Assembly (NCBI GenBank): GCA_050013275.1 | Contig: JBEKFO010000130.1 | Coordinates: 1 to 9,705, forward strand | Direction: 5' to 3' | Source of the DNA: Roseiarcus sp050013275 | GTDB taxonomy: Bacteria > Pseudomonadota > Alphaproteobacteria > Rhizobiales > Beijerinckiaceae | DNA length: 9,705 nt | Part shown: piece after piece, positions 1 to 9,106 of the stretch | Layout of the letters: each line of letters starts with the position of its first letter | Position numbering within the stretch: the first letter of the stretch is position 1 | The notes under the pieces: generated by a model | Told to the model about the DNA's origin: nothing | Database searches by the model: none | The model's input: the letters and a program-made list of their open reading frames with translations, nothing else | Position numbers and translations under genes: made by a program

Positions 1-1
1 C

Positions 2-43
2 GACCTCGCGACCCTGGCGACGCAGGCGCAGGTTGGCACTTAA
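2..43 (+). CDS. Possible 3' end of an unidentified upstream gene (partial)
   Basis: One + strand frame is open from the window edge to a TAA at 41-43 and reads DLATLATQAQVGT. Third positions are mostly G or C, as in the real genes here, and a palindromic repeat follows 18 bp later, which would suit the end of a transcript. Thirteen residues are too few to assign a family. The stop would lie tail-to-tail with the alpha/beta hydrolase. It could equally be intergenic sequence. Confidence 0.35.
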   Translation, partial: DLATLATQAQVGT

Positions 44-60
44 GGCGCGGGACGACGCTT

Positions 61-89
61 CCCCCTTCTCCCACAAGGGGAGAAGGGGG
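61..89. repeat. Dispersed palindromic repeat, possible bidirectional hairpin terminator
   Basis: A 12-bp arm CCCCCTTCTCCC (61-72) is perfectly complementary to GGGAGAAGGGGG (78-89) across a 5-nt loop. It sits between the putative + strand gene end at 43 and the minus-strand stop at 101, a convergent arrangement that suits a terminator. There is no T tract on either side, so it is not a canonical intrinsic terminator. The CCTTCTCCC/GGGAGAAGG core resembles palindromes scattered in many Hyphomicrobiales genomes (family recalled from general knowledge), and a related arm recurs at 4578-4598. Confidence 0.7.
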
Positions 90-100
90 CGGAGCCGCTT

Positions 101-1006
101 CTAATTCCCCGTGATCGCCACGATCTCGTCGATGACCCGCGGCCACACCGCGACCGGCAGCGAGTGGCCCATGCGCTCCAATGCGACGAGCCGCGCGCCC
201 GGGATCGTCGCGGCGGTGTCCTCGCCGCCCGCGAACGGCACCAGGGGATCGTCGACGCCGTGGACGACCAGCGTCGGCGCCGTGACGTTAGGCAGGGTCT
301 TCTTGCGGCTGCCCGAGGCGTAGAGCGCGAGCAATTGGCGCTGCGTCCCCTCGGGATAGAACCCGCGCGCGGCGGCGCGTAACGCGCGCGCGCGGTCGCG
401 CTTTTCGTCCTCCGGAAAGTCGGGACCGCGAAGCACCCGCCAGGCGCTGACGTTGGCTTCGACGTATTCCTCGGGCGTTCTGGGCGGCGGCGCGGTGAAC
501 ACCTTCATCGCCTCCGGGCTCGGCGGCGGCAGGCGCGGGTCGCCCGTCGTCGACATGATCGAGGTCAGCGACCTCACCCGCGCCGGCCATCGGATCGCCA
601 ATTCCTGCGCGATCATCCCGCCCATCGAGGCGCCGACGACGTGCGCGCTCGCGATCTTGAGGAAGTCCATCAGGCCGACCACGTCGCCCGCCATGTCCTT
701 GAGCAGATAGGGCGCGGGAATCTTTTCGCCGGGCTTGCGCATGGCGATCGCCTTGCCGGGGTCGGCCGGCGGCGTCCAGGCGATCTTGCTCGATTTGCCG
801 ACGTCGCGATTGTCGAAGCGGACGACCCAAAAGCCGCGCGAGGCGAGCGCCACGCAGAAATCGTCCTCCCAGACGATCATCTGCGCGCCCAGGCCCATGA
901 TCAGCAGCAGCGGCGGATCGTTCGGGTGGCCGAAGGTCTGATAGCAGATCTCGAGATCGCCGACCTCGGCGAGCAATTCTCCCGTATCAAGCGTGACCTT
1001 GGACAT
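101..1006 (-). CDS. Alpha/beta-fold hydrolase (RdmC-like esterase group)
   Basis: This 301-residue protein is a soluble, probably cytoplasmic serine hydrolase with a full alpha/beta-hydrolase core. The oxyanion-region LLLIMGLGAQ lies at about 33-42, followed by VVRFDNRDVGKSS (61-73). The nucleophile elbow GASMGG places Ser127 as nucleophile, Asp253 in HGVDDPLVP is the likely acid, and His281 in MGHSLP is the likely base. A helical cap probably spans about 150-235. There is no signal peptide. The FDNRDVG motif and overall length resemble hydrolases often annotated as aclacinomycin methylesterase-like (RdmC), but that group is functionally broad and the substrate cannot be told. The ATG at 1004-1006 is preceded by GGGAGTGAGG, a usable ribosome-binding site. 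The gene is divergent from the NTF2-like gene 80 bp away, so the two may share a control region; it appears to be transcribed alone. Confidence 0.88.
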   Translation of the reverse strand: MSKVTLDTGELLAEVGDLEICYQTFGHPNDPPLLLIMGLGAQMIVWEDDFCVALASRGFWVVRFDNRDVGKSSKIAWTPPADPGKAIAMRKPGEKIPAPYLLKDMAGDVVGLMDFLKIASAHVVGASMGGMIAQELAIRWPARVRSLTSIMSTTGDPRLPPPSPEAMKVFTAPPPRTPEEYVEANVSAWRVLRGPDFPEDEKRDRARALRAAARGFYPEGTQRQLLALYASGSRKKTLPNVTAPTLVVHGVDDPLVPFAGGEDTAATIPGARLVALERMGHSLPVAVWPRVIDEIVAITGN

Positions 1007-1085
1007 TGCCTCACTCCCGTTTCATACTGGGGTTACGATACGAGGCAGAGAGGCGCAAGCCTCGCGCCGCCGTGAGGAGACGACC

Positions 1086-1505
1086 ATGATGAGGCCGAGC
1101 GCGCTCGCTCGTTGGCATGCGATCGCCGCGTCGCGCGACGCCGATGGTCTCGATGCGCTGCTCGCCGACGATGTCGTGTTCCTCTCGCCGGTGGCGCACA
1201 AGCCGCAGGTCGGCAAGGCGCTGACCAAGGCCTATCTCGCCGCCGCCCTGAGCGTGCTCGGCAACGAGACGTTTCGCTATGTCGGGCAATGGCTCGGCGA
1301 CAATTCGGCGGCGCTGGAATTCGTCACCGTCGTCGACGGCGTCGAGATCAACGGCGCCGACTTCATCGCCTGGAACGAAGCGGGCCGGATCATGCGATTC
1401 AAGGTCATGATCCGCCCGCTGAAGGCGATCAATCTGCTGCAACAGCTGATGGCGGCGCGTTTGGCGGCTGGCGGCGGGGGAGGGATCAGCCCGCCAGGCG
1501 CGTGA
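1086..1505 (+). CDS. SnoaL/NTF2-like family protein
   Basis: This 139-residue protein belongs to the nuclear transport factor 2-like / SnoaL-like fold, a cone-shaped alpha+beta barrel used by small isomerases, cyclases and binding proteins. Visible hallmarks are an N-terminal helix with WHAIAASRDADGLDALLADDVVFLSPV (about 10-36), a GKALTKAYLAAAL helix (about 43-55), then strands ending in VDGVEINGADFIAWNEAGRIMRFKVMIRPLKAINLL (about 84-118). No catalytic role can be assigned. The ATG at 1086 is chosen because GAGGAG (1074-1079) lies 6 nt upstream; the frame is open further upstream, to a possible ATG at 993, but that stretch overlaps the divergent hydrolase start and does not look family-like. 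A second ATG follows immediately at 1089. The C-terminal tail is glycine-rich, and its last 20 bp overlap the converging amidohydrolase gene. Confidence 0.82.
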   Translation: MMRPSALARWHAIAASRDADGLDALLADDVVFLSPVAHKPQVGKALTKAYLAAALSVLGNETFRYVGQWLGDNSAALEFVTVVDGVEINGADFIAWNEAGRIMRFKVMIRPLKAINLLQQLMAARLAAGGGGGISPPGA

Positions 1506-2733
1506 CGACGTCGAGCAGCACGTTCGCGCCGGCGACGAGATGGGCGGCGAGCGTGAACTCTTTCGGGTTGTGGCTGATCCCGCCGACGCTGGGGACGAAG
1601 ATCATCGCCGTGGGGCAGATCCGCGCCAGCATCTGCGCGTCGTGCCCGGCGCCCGAGGTCATGCGCTTCGACGTCAAACCGCGGCGCTCGGCGGCGCCTT
1701 CGATCAACTCGACGATGTTGGAATCGAACGCGACCGGCGCGAAGCGCGCGAGTCGTTCGACCGCGATCGACACCCCTTCGGCGGCGGCGAGCTTTTCGAG
1801 GAAGCCGTCGAGCGCGGCTTCCATTTCCTGCAATCGGCGCTCGTCGGGATCGCGCAGGTCGACGGTGAGTCGCGCGCGCGACGGGATCACGTTGATCGCG
1901 TTGGGCTCGAAAGCGATCGAGCCGACCGTCGCCACGCTCGGGGCGTTCGAGCCGGCGACATGGTCGCGTAGGTGAGCGATCACCCGCGCCGCCGCGAGGC
2001 CGGCGTCGCGGCGCATCGTCATCGGCGTGGTTCCCGCGTGGTTAGCGACGCCCTCGATGGTCACGCGCCGCCACGAAATGCCTTGCACGCCCTCCACCGC
2101 GCCGATCGCCAACCCCTCGCGATCGAGCACGGGGCCTTGCTCGATATGGAGTTCGACATAGGCGCACGGCCGCAGGAACCCCGGCGCCTCCGAGCCAGCG
2201 TAGCCGATGCGTTCGAGTTCGGCGCCGAGCGCGGCGCCGTCGGTCGCGGTCGCAGTCAGCCCGTCCTCGACCGCGAGGCCGCCGACGTAGGTTAGCGAGC
2301 CCAGCATGTCCGGCGCGAAACGCACGCCCTCTTCGTTGGTGAAGGCGGCGACGGCGACCGGGCGCGTCGGCTTGAAGCCGGAGGCGCGCAGGGTCTCGAT
2401 CGCCTCCAGGCCCGCCAGCACGCCGTAGCAGCCGTCGTAGATCCCGGCGTCGATGACGGAGTCGATGTGCGAGCCGACCAGAATCGCCGCGCCGTCGGCG
2501 TTCTCGGGCTCGCGCCAGACGCCGAAGAGGTTGCCGACGCGGTCGCAACGCACGTCGAGACCCGCCGCGCGCAGCCAGGCGACGAACTGATCGCGTCCCG
2601 CCTTGTCGGCCTCGCTCGCGGCGAGCCGCGTCAGCTTGCCGTCGTCGCCGCGGCCGATGCGGCCGAGGTCCTGAATGCGGCCGACTAGGCGGTCGGCGTC
2701 GATCGACAAGCGGGGCGGGGCGGGCGCGCTCAC
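1486..2733 (-). CDS. M20-family Zn-dependent ureido/N-carbamoyl amidohydrolase (AllC/HyuC type)
   Basis: This 415-residue protein fits the allantoate amidohydrolase / N-carbamoyl-L-amino-acid hydrolase / beta-ureidopropionase family, cytosolic dimeric metal enzymes that cleave ureido groups to ammonia, CO2 and an amine. Family length is about 400-420. Likely metal ligands are His89 (GSHIDSV), Asp100 (IYDGCYG), Glu135 (NEEG), His196 (ELHIEQG) and His388 (SHNPKE). Gly-rich NHAGTTPM (231-238) and GAGHDAQ (361-367) are the usual substrate and dimer-interface motifs. The GTG at 2731-2733 is preferred because GGAGG lies 7 nt upstream and it overlaps the lyase stop as GTGA; the frame is open far upstream, but only as a shadow of the lyase. 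Overlap implies translational coupling. The lyase partner suggests a ureido- or acyl-diaminopropionate substrate; this is inference, and allantoate or N-carbamoyl amino acids remain possible. Confidence 0.9.
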   Translation of the reverse strand: MSAPAPPRLSIDADRLVGRIQDLGRIGRGDDGKLTRLAASEADKAGRDQFVAWLRAAGLDVRCDRVGNLFGVWREPENADGAAILVGSHIDSVIDAGIYDGCYGVLAGLEAIETLRASGFKPTRPVAVAAFTNEEGVRFAPDMLGSLTYVGGLAVEDGLTATATDGAALGAELERIGYAGSEAPGFLRPCAYVELHIEQGPVLDREGLAIGAVEGVQGISWRRVTIEGVANHAGTTPMTMRRDAGLAAARVIAHLRDHVAGSNAPSVATVGSIAFEPNAINVIPSRARLTVDLRDPDERRLQEMEAALDGFLEKLAAAEGVSIAVERLARFAPVAFDSNIVELIEGAAERRGLTSKRMTSGAGHDAQMLARICPTAMIFVPSVGGISHNPKEFTLAAHLVAGANVLLDVVTRLAG

Positions 2734-3941
2734 GCGACGACCTCCACGGCTTTGCGCGGGGCCGTCGTCGGGCGGTCGACGGAGACGAGTTCGCGATAGC
2801 GGCCGGGGTCGGTCGCGCCTTCGGAGTTGACGAGCAAGACGCGCGAGCGCGCGCCGAGCCCGAGCGCGGCTCGCGCCGCTGCGCTCGTCGCGGCGCGGAT
2901 GAGGCCGGCGAGGCCCGCGCCGCCGCTTTCTCCCGAGACGATGGCGGGATCGCCGCGTAAGGGACGCGCGAGGCGGTTCATCACCGCGACCGCGTCCTCG
3001 TCTTCGACGGTCATGAAGGCGTCGGCGACGCGCGACAGCACGCGCCAGGCGACCGGAGAGGGCTCGTAGCATTCGAGCATCGCCATCACCGTGCGCTCGC
3101 CCGGCTCGACCTTGATCGCGTGGCCGACGCGTGTGGACGCCGCCAGACACGCCGAGCGCGAGGGCTCGACGACGACGAAGGCCGGCCGCGCGTCCTCGAG
3201 GACGAGCGCGAGATGCCCGGCGACCGCCGCCGCCAGGCCGCCGACGCCGGCTTGCATGAAGACATGGGTCGGCGGCTCGGGAAGTTCGCGCAAGGCTTCG
3301 CGGACCGTCGCGGCGTAGCCCTGCATCACCATCAGCGGAATGCGCTCGTAGCCGGGCCAGGAGGTGTCGGAAACGATGGTCCAGCCGTTCTCGGCGCAGA
3401 CGCGGGCCGACTCGACGACCGAATTGTCGTAGGTCCCCTCGACCCGGATCACCTCGGCGCCGAAGCGCGCGATCGCCGCGACGCGCTCGTCGGTGACCCC
3501 GGAATGGACGAAGATGACGGCCCTCGCGCCGACGAGCGCGGCGCCCTGGGCCACCGAGCGGCCGTGGTTGCCGTCGGTGGCGCAGCCGAACGTCATGCCC
3601 TTGGCGACGGCGCGAACCGGGTCGCTGCGCCAATCCTCGATTTCCACTGCGCGGCCGAGCCTTCGCGCGGCTTCTTCGAGCGTCAGGCGAACGACGGCGT
3701 AGGCGCCGCCGAGCGCCTTAAAACTGCCGAGCCCAAGGCGGAAGCCTTCGTCCTTGACGAAAACCGCGCCGACGCCGAGCGCGCCCGCGAGCGCGGGCAG
3801 GGCGTGCAGCGGCGTCGGCCCGCGCTCGTCGCGAAGGCGAAGGAAGCGCTCGACGTCGTCCACGGCGCGCTCGCCGAGCGCGTCCGCGTCGGCGGGGTCG
3901 AGCGGCTTGCCGTGATCCGGCAAGCAGTTTGGAATCAGCAT
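2730..3941 (-). CDS. dpaL: 2,3-diaminopropionate ammonia-lyase
   Basis: This 403-residue PLP enzyme of fold type II (threonine dehydratase superfamily) should convert 2,3-diaminopropionate to pyruvate and two ammonia. The E. coli relative YgeX has about 398 residues. Visible features are Lys75 in GLGSFKALGGAYAV, which should form the Schiff base; CATDGNHGRSVA (120-131) with Asp123; SDTSWPGYERIP (191-202) with Asp192, matching the acidic residues described as catalytic in YgeX; the phosphate-binding QAGVGGLAAAV (230-240); and VNSEGATD (371-378). The segment MAMLECYEPSPVAW (287-300) corresponds to the usual MAGL-CGEPSPLAW of this subfamily, which argues against a simple threonine or serine dehydratase. 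The ATG at 3941 is chosen because AAGGA lies 8 nt upstream; a longer reading to 3995 adds a basic stretch without family character. It is first gene of a two-gene unit, divergent from an Lrp/AsnC regulator that is its likely controller. Confidence 0.85.
   Translation of the reverse strand: MLIPNCLPDHGKPLDPADADALGERAVDDVERFLRLRDERGPTPLHALPALAGALGVGAVFVKDEGFRLGLGSFKALGGAYAVVRLTLEEAARRLGRAVEIEDWRSDPVRAVAKGMTFGCATDGNHGRSVAQGAALVGARAVIFVHSGVTDERVAAIARFGAEVIRVEGTYDNSVVESARVCAENGWTIVSDTSWPGYERIPLMVMQGYAATVREALRELPEPPTHVFMQAGVGGLAAAVAGHLALVLEDARPAFVVVEPSRSACLAASTRVGHAIKVEPGERTVMAMLECYEPSPVAWRVLSRVADAFMTVEDEDAVAVMNRLARPLRGDPAIVSGESGGAGLAGLIRAATSAAARAALGLGARSRVLLVNSEGATDPGRYRELVSVDRPTTAPRKAVEVVA
2741..2745 (-). 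promoter_or_regulatory. Ribosome-binding site of the amidohydrolase, inside the lyase gene
   Basis: Reading the minus strand, GGAGG is followed by TCGTCGC and then GTG. This strong Shine-Dalgarno sequence decides the GTG start at 2733 and lies within the last codons of the ammonia-lyase gene, consistent with coupled translation of the pair. Confidence 0.75.
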
Positions 3942-4043
3942 CGCCTTCGTCCTTGTTTTACGGCGGCGAAGATATATTCCACACGCCTCGATCATTTCGC
4001 TCTATTATGGCCGCCGATGCGCAATTTTGTTTCGTGACGCCCG
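3942..4043. promoter_or_regulatory. Divergent control region between dpaL and the Lrp/AsnC gene
   Basis: These 102 bp separate two diverging starts and must hold both promoters. The middle (3968-4009) is clearly more AT-rich than its surroundings and contains GATATATTCC (3971-3980) and TCTATTATGG (4001-4010). CGGCGGC at 3961-3967 and its complement GCCGCCG at 4010-4016 bracket this AT-rich core. TATTAT (4003-4008) could be a + strand -10 and TATATC (3976-3971, minus) a -10 for dpaL, but neither has a convincing -35. Lrp-type proteins typically bind AT-rich degenerate sites in such divergent regions, so autoregulation plus control of dpaL is likely by position. No clear Lrp consensus is visible. 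Confidence 0.5.
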
Positions 4044-4532
4044 ATGCCCAAGCCCCCGCCGTCCTCCAGTTCGTCCCTCGACCGTTTCGATCGGGCCATC
4101 CTCGCGATCCTGCAAAGGGACAACACGACGCCGCAGCGCGTGATCGGCGAGGCCGTCGCCTTGTCGGCCCCGGCGGTCCAGCGGCGGATCAAGCGGATGG
4201 AGGAAAGCGGCGTCATCCGCGCCAATGTCGCGCTCGTCGACCCGGCCGCGGTCGGCCAGCCGCTGACGATCTTCGTCGAGGTCGAACTCGACAACGAGCG
4301 CGCCGAGCTGATCGACGCGGCCAAGCGCGCGTTCTCCGCCGCGCCGGAAGTTCAGCAATGCTATTACGTCACCGGCGAAGCGGACTTCATCCTCGTGATC
4401 GTCGTCGCCACCATGAGCGAATACGAGGCGCTGACGCGACGCCTGTTCTTCGATAACGGCAACGTAAAGAAATTCCGCACCTTCGTGGCGATGGACCGGG
4501 TAAAAGTGGGGCTTGCGCTGCCGCTGGGGTGA
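4044..4532 (+). CDS. Lrp/AsnC-family transcriptional regulator
   Basis: This 162-residue DNA-binding protein has the standard Lrp/AsnC plan. The N-terminal winged helix-turn-helix (about 12-65) opens with LDRFDRAILAILQRDNTTPQ, carries the recognition helix in SAPAVQRRIKRMEESGVI (41-58) and ends before a hinge at VDPAAVGQPL. The RAM ligand-binding and oligomerisation domain (about 72-158) includes VQQCYYVTGEADFILVIVV (103-121). It ends with the common RTFVAMDRVK stretch. A serine-rich tail of about 11 residues precedes the HTH. The ATG at 4044 has no good Shine-Dalgarno; a 6-codon reading (ATG 4017, TGA 4035-4037) ends 6 nt before it, and an in-frame stop there excludes a longer start. Position makes it the probable local regulator of dpaL and the amidohydrolase, with an amino acid such as diaminopropionate as a possible effector (inference). 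Confidence 0.92.
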   Translation: MPKPPPSSSSSLDRFDRAILAILQRDNTTPQRVIGEAVALSAPAVQRRIKRMEESGVIRANVALVDPAAVGQPLTIFVEVELDNERAELIDAAKRAFSAAPEVQQCYYVTGEADFILVIVVATMSEYEALTRRLFFDNGNVKKFRTFVAMDRVKVGLALPLG

Positions 4533-4548
4533 TCGGCGTGCGATAGGC

Positions 4549-4598
4549 CCTCATCCGTCGCGCCTTCGGCGCGACATCTTCTCCCGCGGGCCGAGAAG
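4549..4598. repeat. Palindromic intergenic repeat, two adjacent dyads
   Basis: Beginning with CCCTCATCC, this segment has a perfect 8-bp dyad, GTCGCGCC (4557-4564) against GGCGCGAC (4568-4575) with a TTC loop, followed by CTTCTC (4578-4583) against GAGAAG (4593-4598). The arrangement CCCTCATCC-dyad-CTTCTCCC resembles short dispersed palindromic elements of Hyphomicrobiales such as the RIME type (recognised from memory). It sits between the converging ends of the Lrp/AsnC gene and ppdK and codes for nothing visible. It may help end the + strand transcript, but no T tract follows it on that strand. Confidence 0.65.
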
Positions 4599-4600
4599 GG

Positions 4601-4632
4601 AAAAAGCCCCTCTCCCGTTTGCGGGAGAGGGG
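4601..4632 (-). terminator. Intrinsic terminator of ppdK
   Basis: On the minus strand, 23 nt beyond the ppdK stop, CCCCTCTCCCG pairs perfectly over 11 bp with CGGGAGAGGGG (arms at 4622-4632 and 4607-4617, loop CAAA), followed by C and five T residues (4605-4601). This is the expected form of a rho-independent terminator. The hairpin and the adjoining TTGGGGTTAGGG on the + strand also match a widespread CTCTCCC...GGGAGAGGGGTTGGGG dispersed repeat, so the terminator was probably recruited from a repeat. Confidence 0.8.
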
Positions 4633-4655
4633 TTGGGGTTAGGGCGAGCGACCCC

Positions 4656-7334
<2,679 letters not shown>

Positions 7335-7373
7335 CGACCGTTCCCCCAATAGCCTAATCTCGGCTCCGGCGGC

Positions 7374-7952
7374 TCAGCGCCGCGTGCGCAGCCCCATACC
7401 AAATGTCGCCCAGCCCGCGCCATGAAACAAAAGATCAACCCCGAGCAGGACGCCCAGGACATAGACGCTGTCCGAGGGCCAGCGCATGACGATGATCAAT
7501 CCGAGCAAAAAGGTCACCGCCGCGGCGAGCAGGACCATGCCGCGCATGCGATCGGGGGGAAGCTGGAACGCGAGATAGGCGCGCACCGCCGCCGCGGCGA
7601 TCAGCCCGGCGCCCAGCGCGAGGGTGAGCGCGAGCGAGGCGAAAATCGGATTGACGATGCAGACGACGCCGACGGCGATGTAAAGGACCCCGCCGATCAT
7701 CCACAGGAAGAAGCGCCGCCAGCTCTGGGCGTGGGCGCCGACGCCGATTTCGGCCGCGCCGGCGACGAGAAAGAAGATGCCGTTCAGGGTCACCGTGGCG
7801 ACGGTGGCGGCCAGGTTGAAGATCAGCGCCGCCGCGCCCAGCAGCATCAGCAACGCGCCGAAGGCGACGATCGCGCCCCATCTGCTGCGCAGATGTTCGA
7901 TCGCTTCGCCGAGACTATGCGGGCCTAGGGTGTCGTTCGAGGCGTTCGGCAT
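7374..7952 (-). CDS. HdeD-family six-TM membrane protein (DUF308)
   Basis: This 192-residue integral inner-membrane protein has a short cytosolic N-terminus (1-23) and six hydrophobic segments, roughly 24-46, 50-72, 81-101, 103-124, 138-157 and 161-184. The repeated paired-helix pattern, with LNGIFFLVAGAAEIGVGAHAQSWRRFFLWMIGGVLYIAVGVVCIVNP spread over two segments and RWP after the fifth, is typical of HdeD/DUF308 proteins. HdeD in E. coli is linked to acid resistance at high cell density, but the biochemical activity of the family is not established. The ATG at 7952 has GAGGG 8 nt upstream. It lies 65 bp after hrcA and 39 bp before ppdK on the same strand, so it may be in an operon with either. 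Nothing in the sequence ties it to their functions. Confidence 0.88.
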   Translation of the reverse strand: MPNASNDTLGPHSLGEAIEHLRSRWGAIVAFGALLMLLGAAALIFNLAATVATVTLNGIFFLVAGAAEIGVGAHAQSWRRFFLWMIGGVLYIAVGVVCIVNPIFASLALTLALGAGLIAAAAVRAYLAFQLPPDRMRGMVLLAAAVTFLLGLIIVMRWPSDSVYVLGVLLGVDLLFHGAGWATFGMGLRTRR

Positions 7953-8017
7953 GGCGGCTTCCCTCTTGCGGTCGCGCGCTTCTAGCGCAAATCGGCGCGC
8001 GGCTCCAATTTCGCCCC

Positions 8018-9106
8018 TCAGCGCGAGCGCTTGAGCTCGCCGAGCACTTGCGCAGCGTATTCGACCATCGGCACGATCCGGCCGTAGTTGAGCCGCGTCG
8101 GGCCGATCACCCCGAGAACGCCGGCGATGCGCTGTTCGCCGGCGCGCAACGGCGCGGCGATCATCGACGAACCCGAGAACGAGAACAGCCTGTTCTCCGA
8201 GCCGATGAAGATCTTGACGCCCTCGCCGCTTTCGGCGCGGTGAAGCAAGTCGATGACGTCGGTCTGGGTCTCCAGGTCGGCGAACAGCAGGCGGATGCGC
8301 TCCAGGTCCGCTTCGGCGCGCAATTCGCCGATGAGATTGGCTTGGCCGCGCACGATGAGCTGACGGCTCGCCTCCTCGACGCCGGCCCACGAGGCGAGCC
8401 CCGCGTCGACGAGTCGCGACGCCAGCGCGTCGAGTTCGCCGCGCGAAGCTTCCCGCGCCTGCTCGATTTCCTCGCGCGCCTCCGCCAGCGTGCGCCCGCT
8501 GGCGTGGGCGTTGAAATAGTTGCTCACTTCGACCAGCGTCGAGGCGGGCATCCCCAACGGCGTGGCGACGACGCGATTTTCCACCGAGCCGTCGTCGCCG
8601 ACCAGCACCGCCAACGCCTTGTCCGGCTCCAGGCGCACGAATTCGATGTGCTTGAGGCGGGCGTTTTCCTTGGTGGTGAGCACGACGCCGGCGCCGCGCG
8701 TGAGGTTGGAAAGCAGCGTGGTCGCCTGGGTCAGCGCGCCCTCGAAGCCGCCCTCTTCGGCGGCGGCGCGCACCTGGCTATCGATGCGCGCGCGCTCCTC
8801 GCGCGCCAAGCCGCCGAACTCCAGCAACGCGTCGACGTAGAAGCGCAGGCCGAGCTGGGTCGGCAAGCGCCCGGCGCTGGTGTGCGGGGCGTAGACGAGG
8901 CCGAGCTCCTCGAGGTCCTGCATGACGTTGCGCACCGAGGCCGGCGACAGCGAAATCGGCAGCAGGCGCGAGAGATGGCGCGACCCCACCGGTTCGCCGC
9001 TGGCGAGATAGGAATCGACGATACGGCGAAAAATATCGCGCGCGCGGGAATCCAGATTGGCCAGCGCGCTGGTTTCGGCGCCGGACTTGTCGGAGGCGGG
9101 GGCCAT
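8018..9106 (-). CDS. hrcA: Heat-inducible transcription repressor HrcA
   Basis: This 362-residue cytosolic repressor binds CIRCE elements upstream of groESL or dnaK-type operons and depends on GroEL for folding; length fits the family (about 340-360). The N-terminal winged HTH spans about 17-85: LDSRARDIFRRIVDSYLASGEPVGSRHL, LSPASVRNVMQDLEELGLVYAPHTSAGRLPT. A GAF-like dimerisation core follows, and the family C-terminal signature IGPTRLNYGRIVPMVEYAAQVL is at 334-355. The ATG at 9106 gives the usual short N-terminus but has only a weak Shine-Dalgarno; the frame is open back to 9280, without family character. Alphaproteobacterial hrcA often lies near grpE and rph, but here the neighbours are an HdeD gene, ppdK and divergent pckA. 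No CIRCE-like TTAGCACTC/GAGTGCTAA pair is visible upstream, so autoregulation by CIRCE is not supported here. Confidence 0.96.
   Translation of the reverse strand: MAPASDKSGAETSALANLDSRARDIFRRIVDSYLASGEPVGSRHLSRLLPISLSPASVRNVMQDLEELGLVYAPHTSAGRLPTQLGLRFYVDALLEFGGLAREERARIDSQVRAAAEEGGFEGALTQATTLLSNLTRGAGVVLTTKENARLKHIEFVRLEPDKALAVLVGDDGSVENRVVATPLGMPASTLVEVSNYFNAHASGRTLAEAREEIEQAREASRGELDALASRLVDAGLASWAGVEEASRQLIVRGQANLIGELRAEADLERIRLLFADLETQTDVIDLLHRAESGEGVKIFIGSENRLFSFSGSSMIAAPLRAGEQRIAGVLGVIGPTRLNYGRIVPMVEYAAQVLGELKRSR

Noticed and set aside
2734..3633. A 300-residue N-terminal extension of the amidohydrolase frame
   Set aside because: It lies antiparallel to nothing but in another frame of dpaL on the same strand, is arginine-rich low-complexity sequence, and a strong RBS with GTG at 2733 gives the family-length protein.
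3120..4037. Open + strand frame opposite dpaL reaching into the divergent promoter
   Set aside because: No domain features; it is antisense to well-conserved PLP-enzyme motifs and ends at the stop just before the Lrp/AsnC gene.
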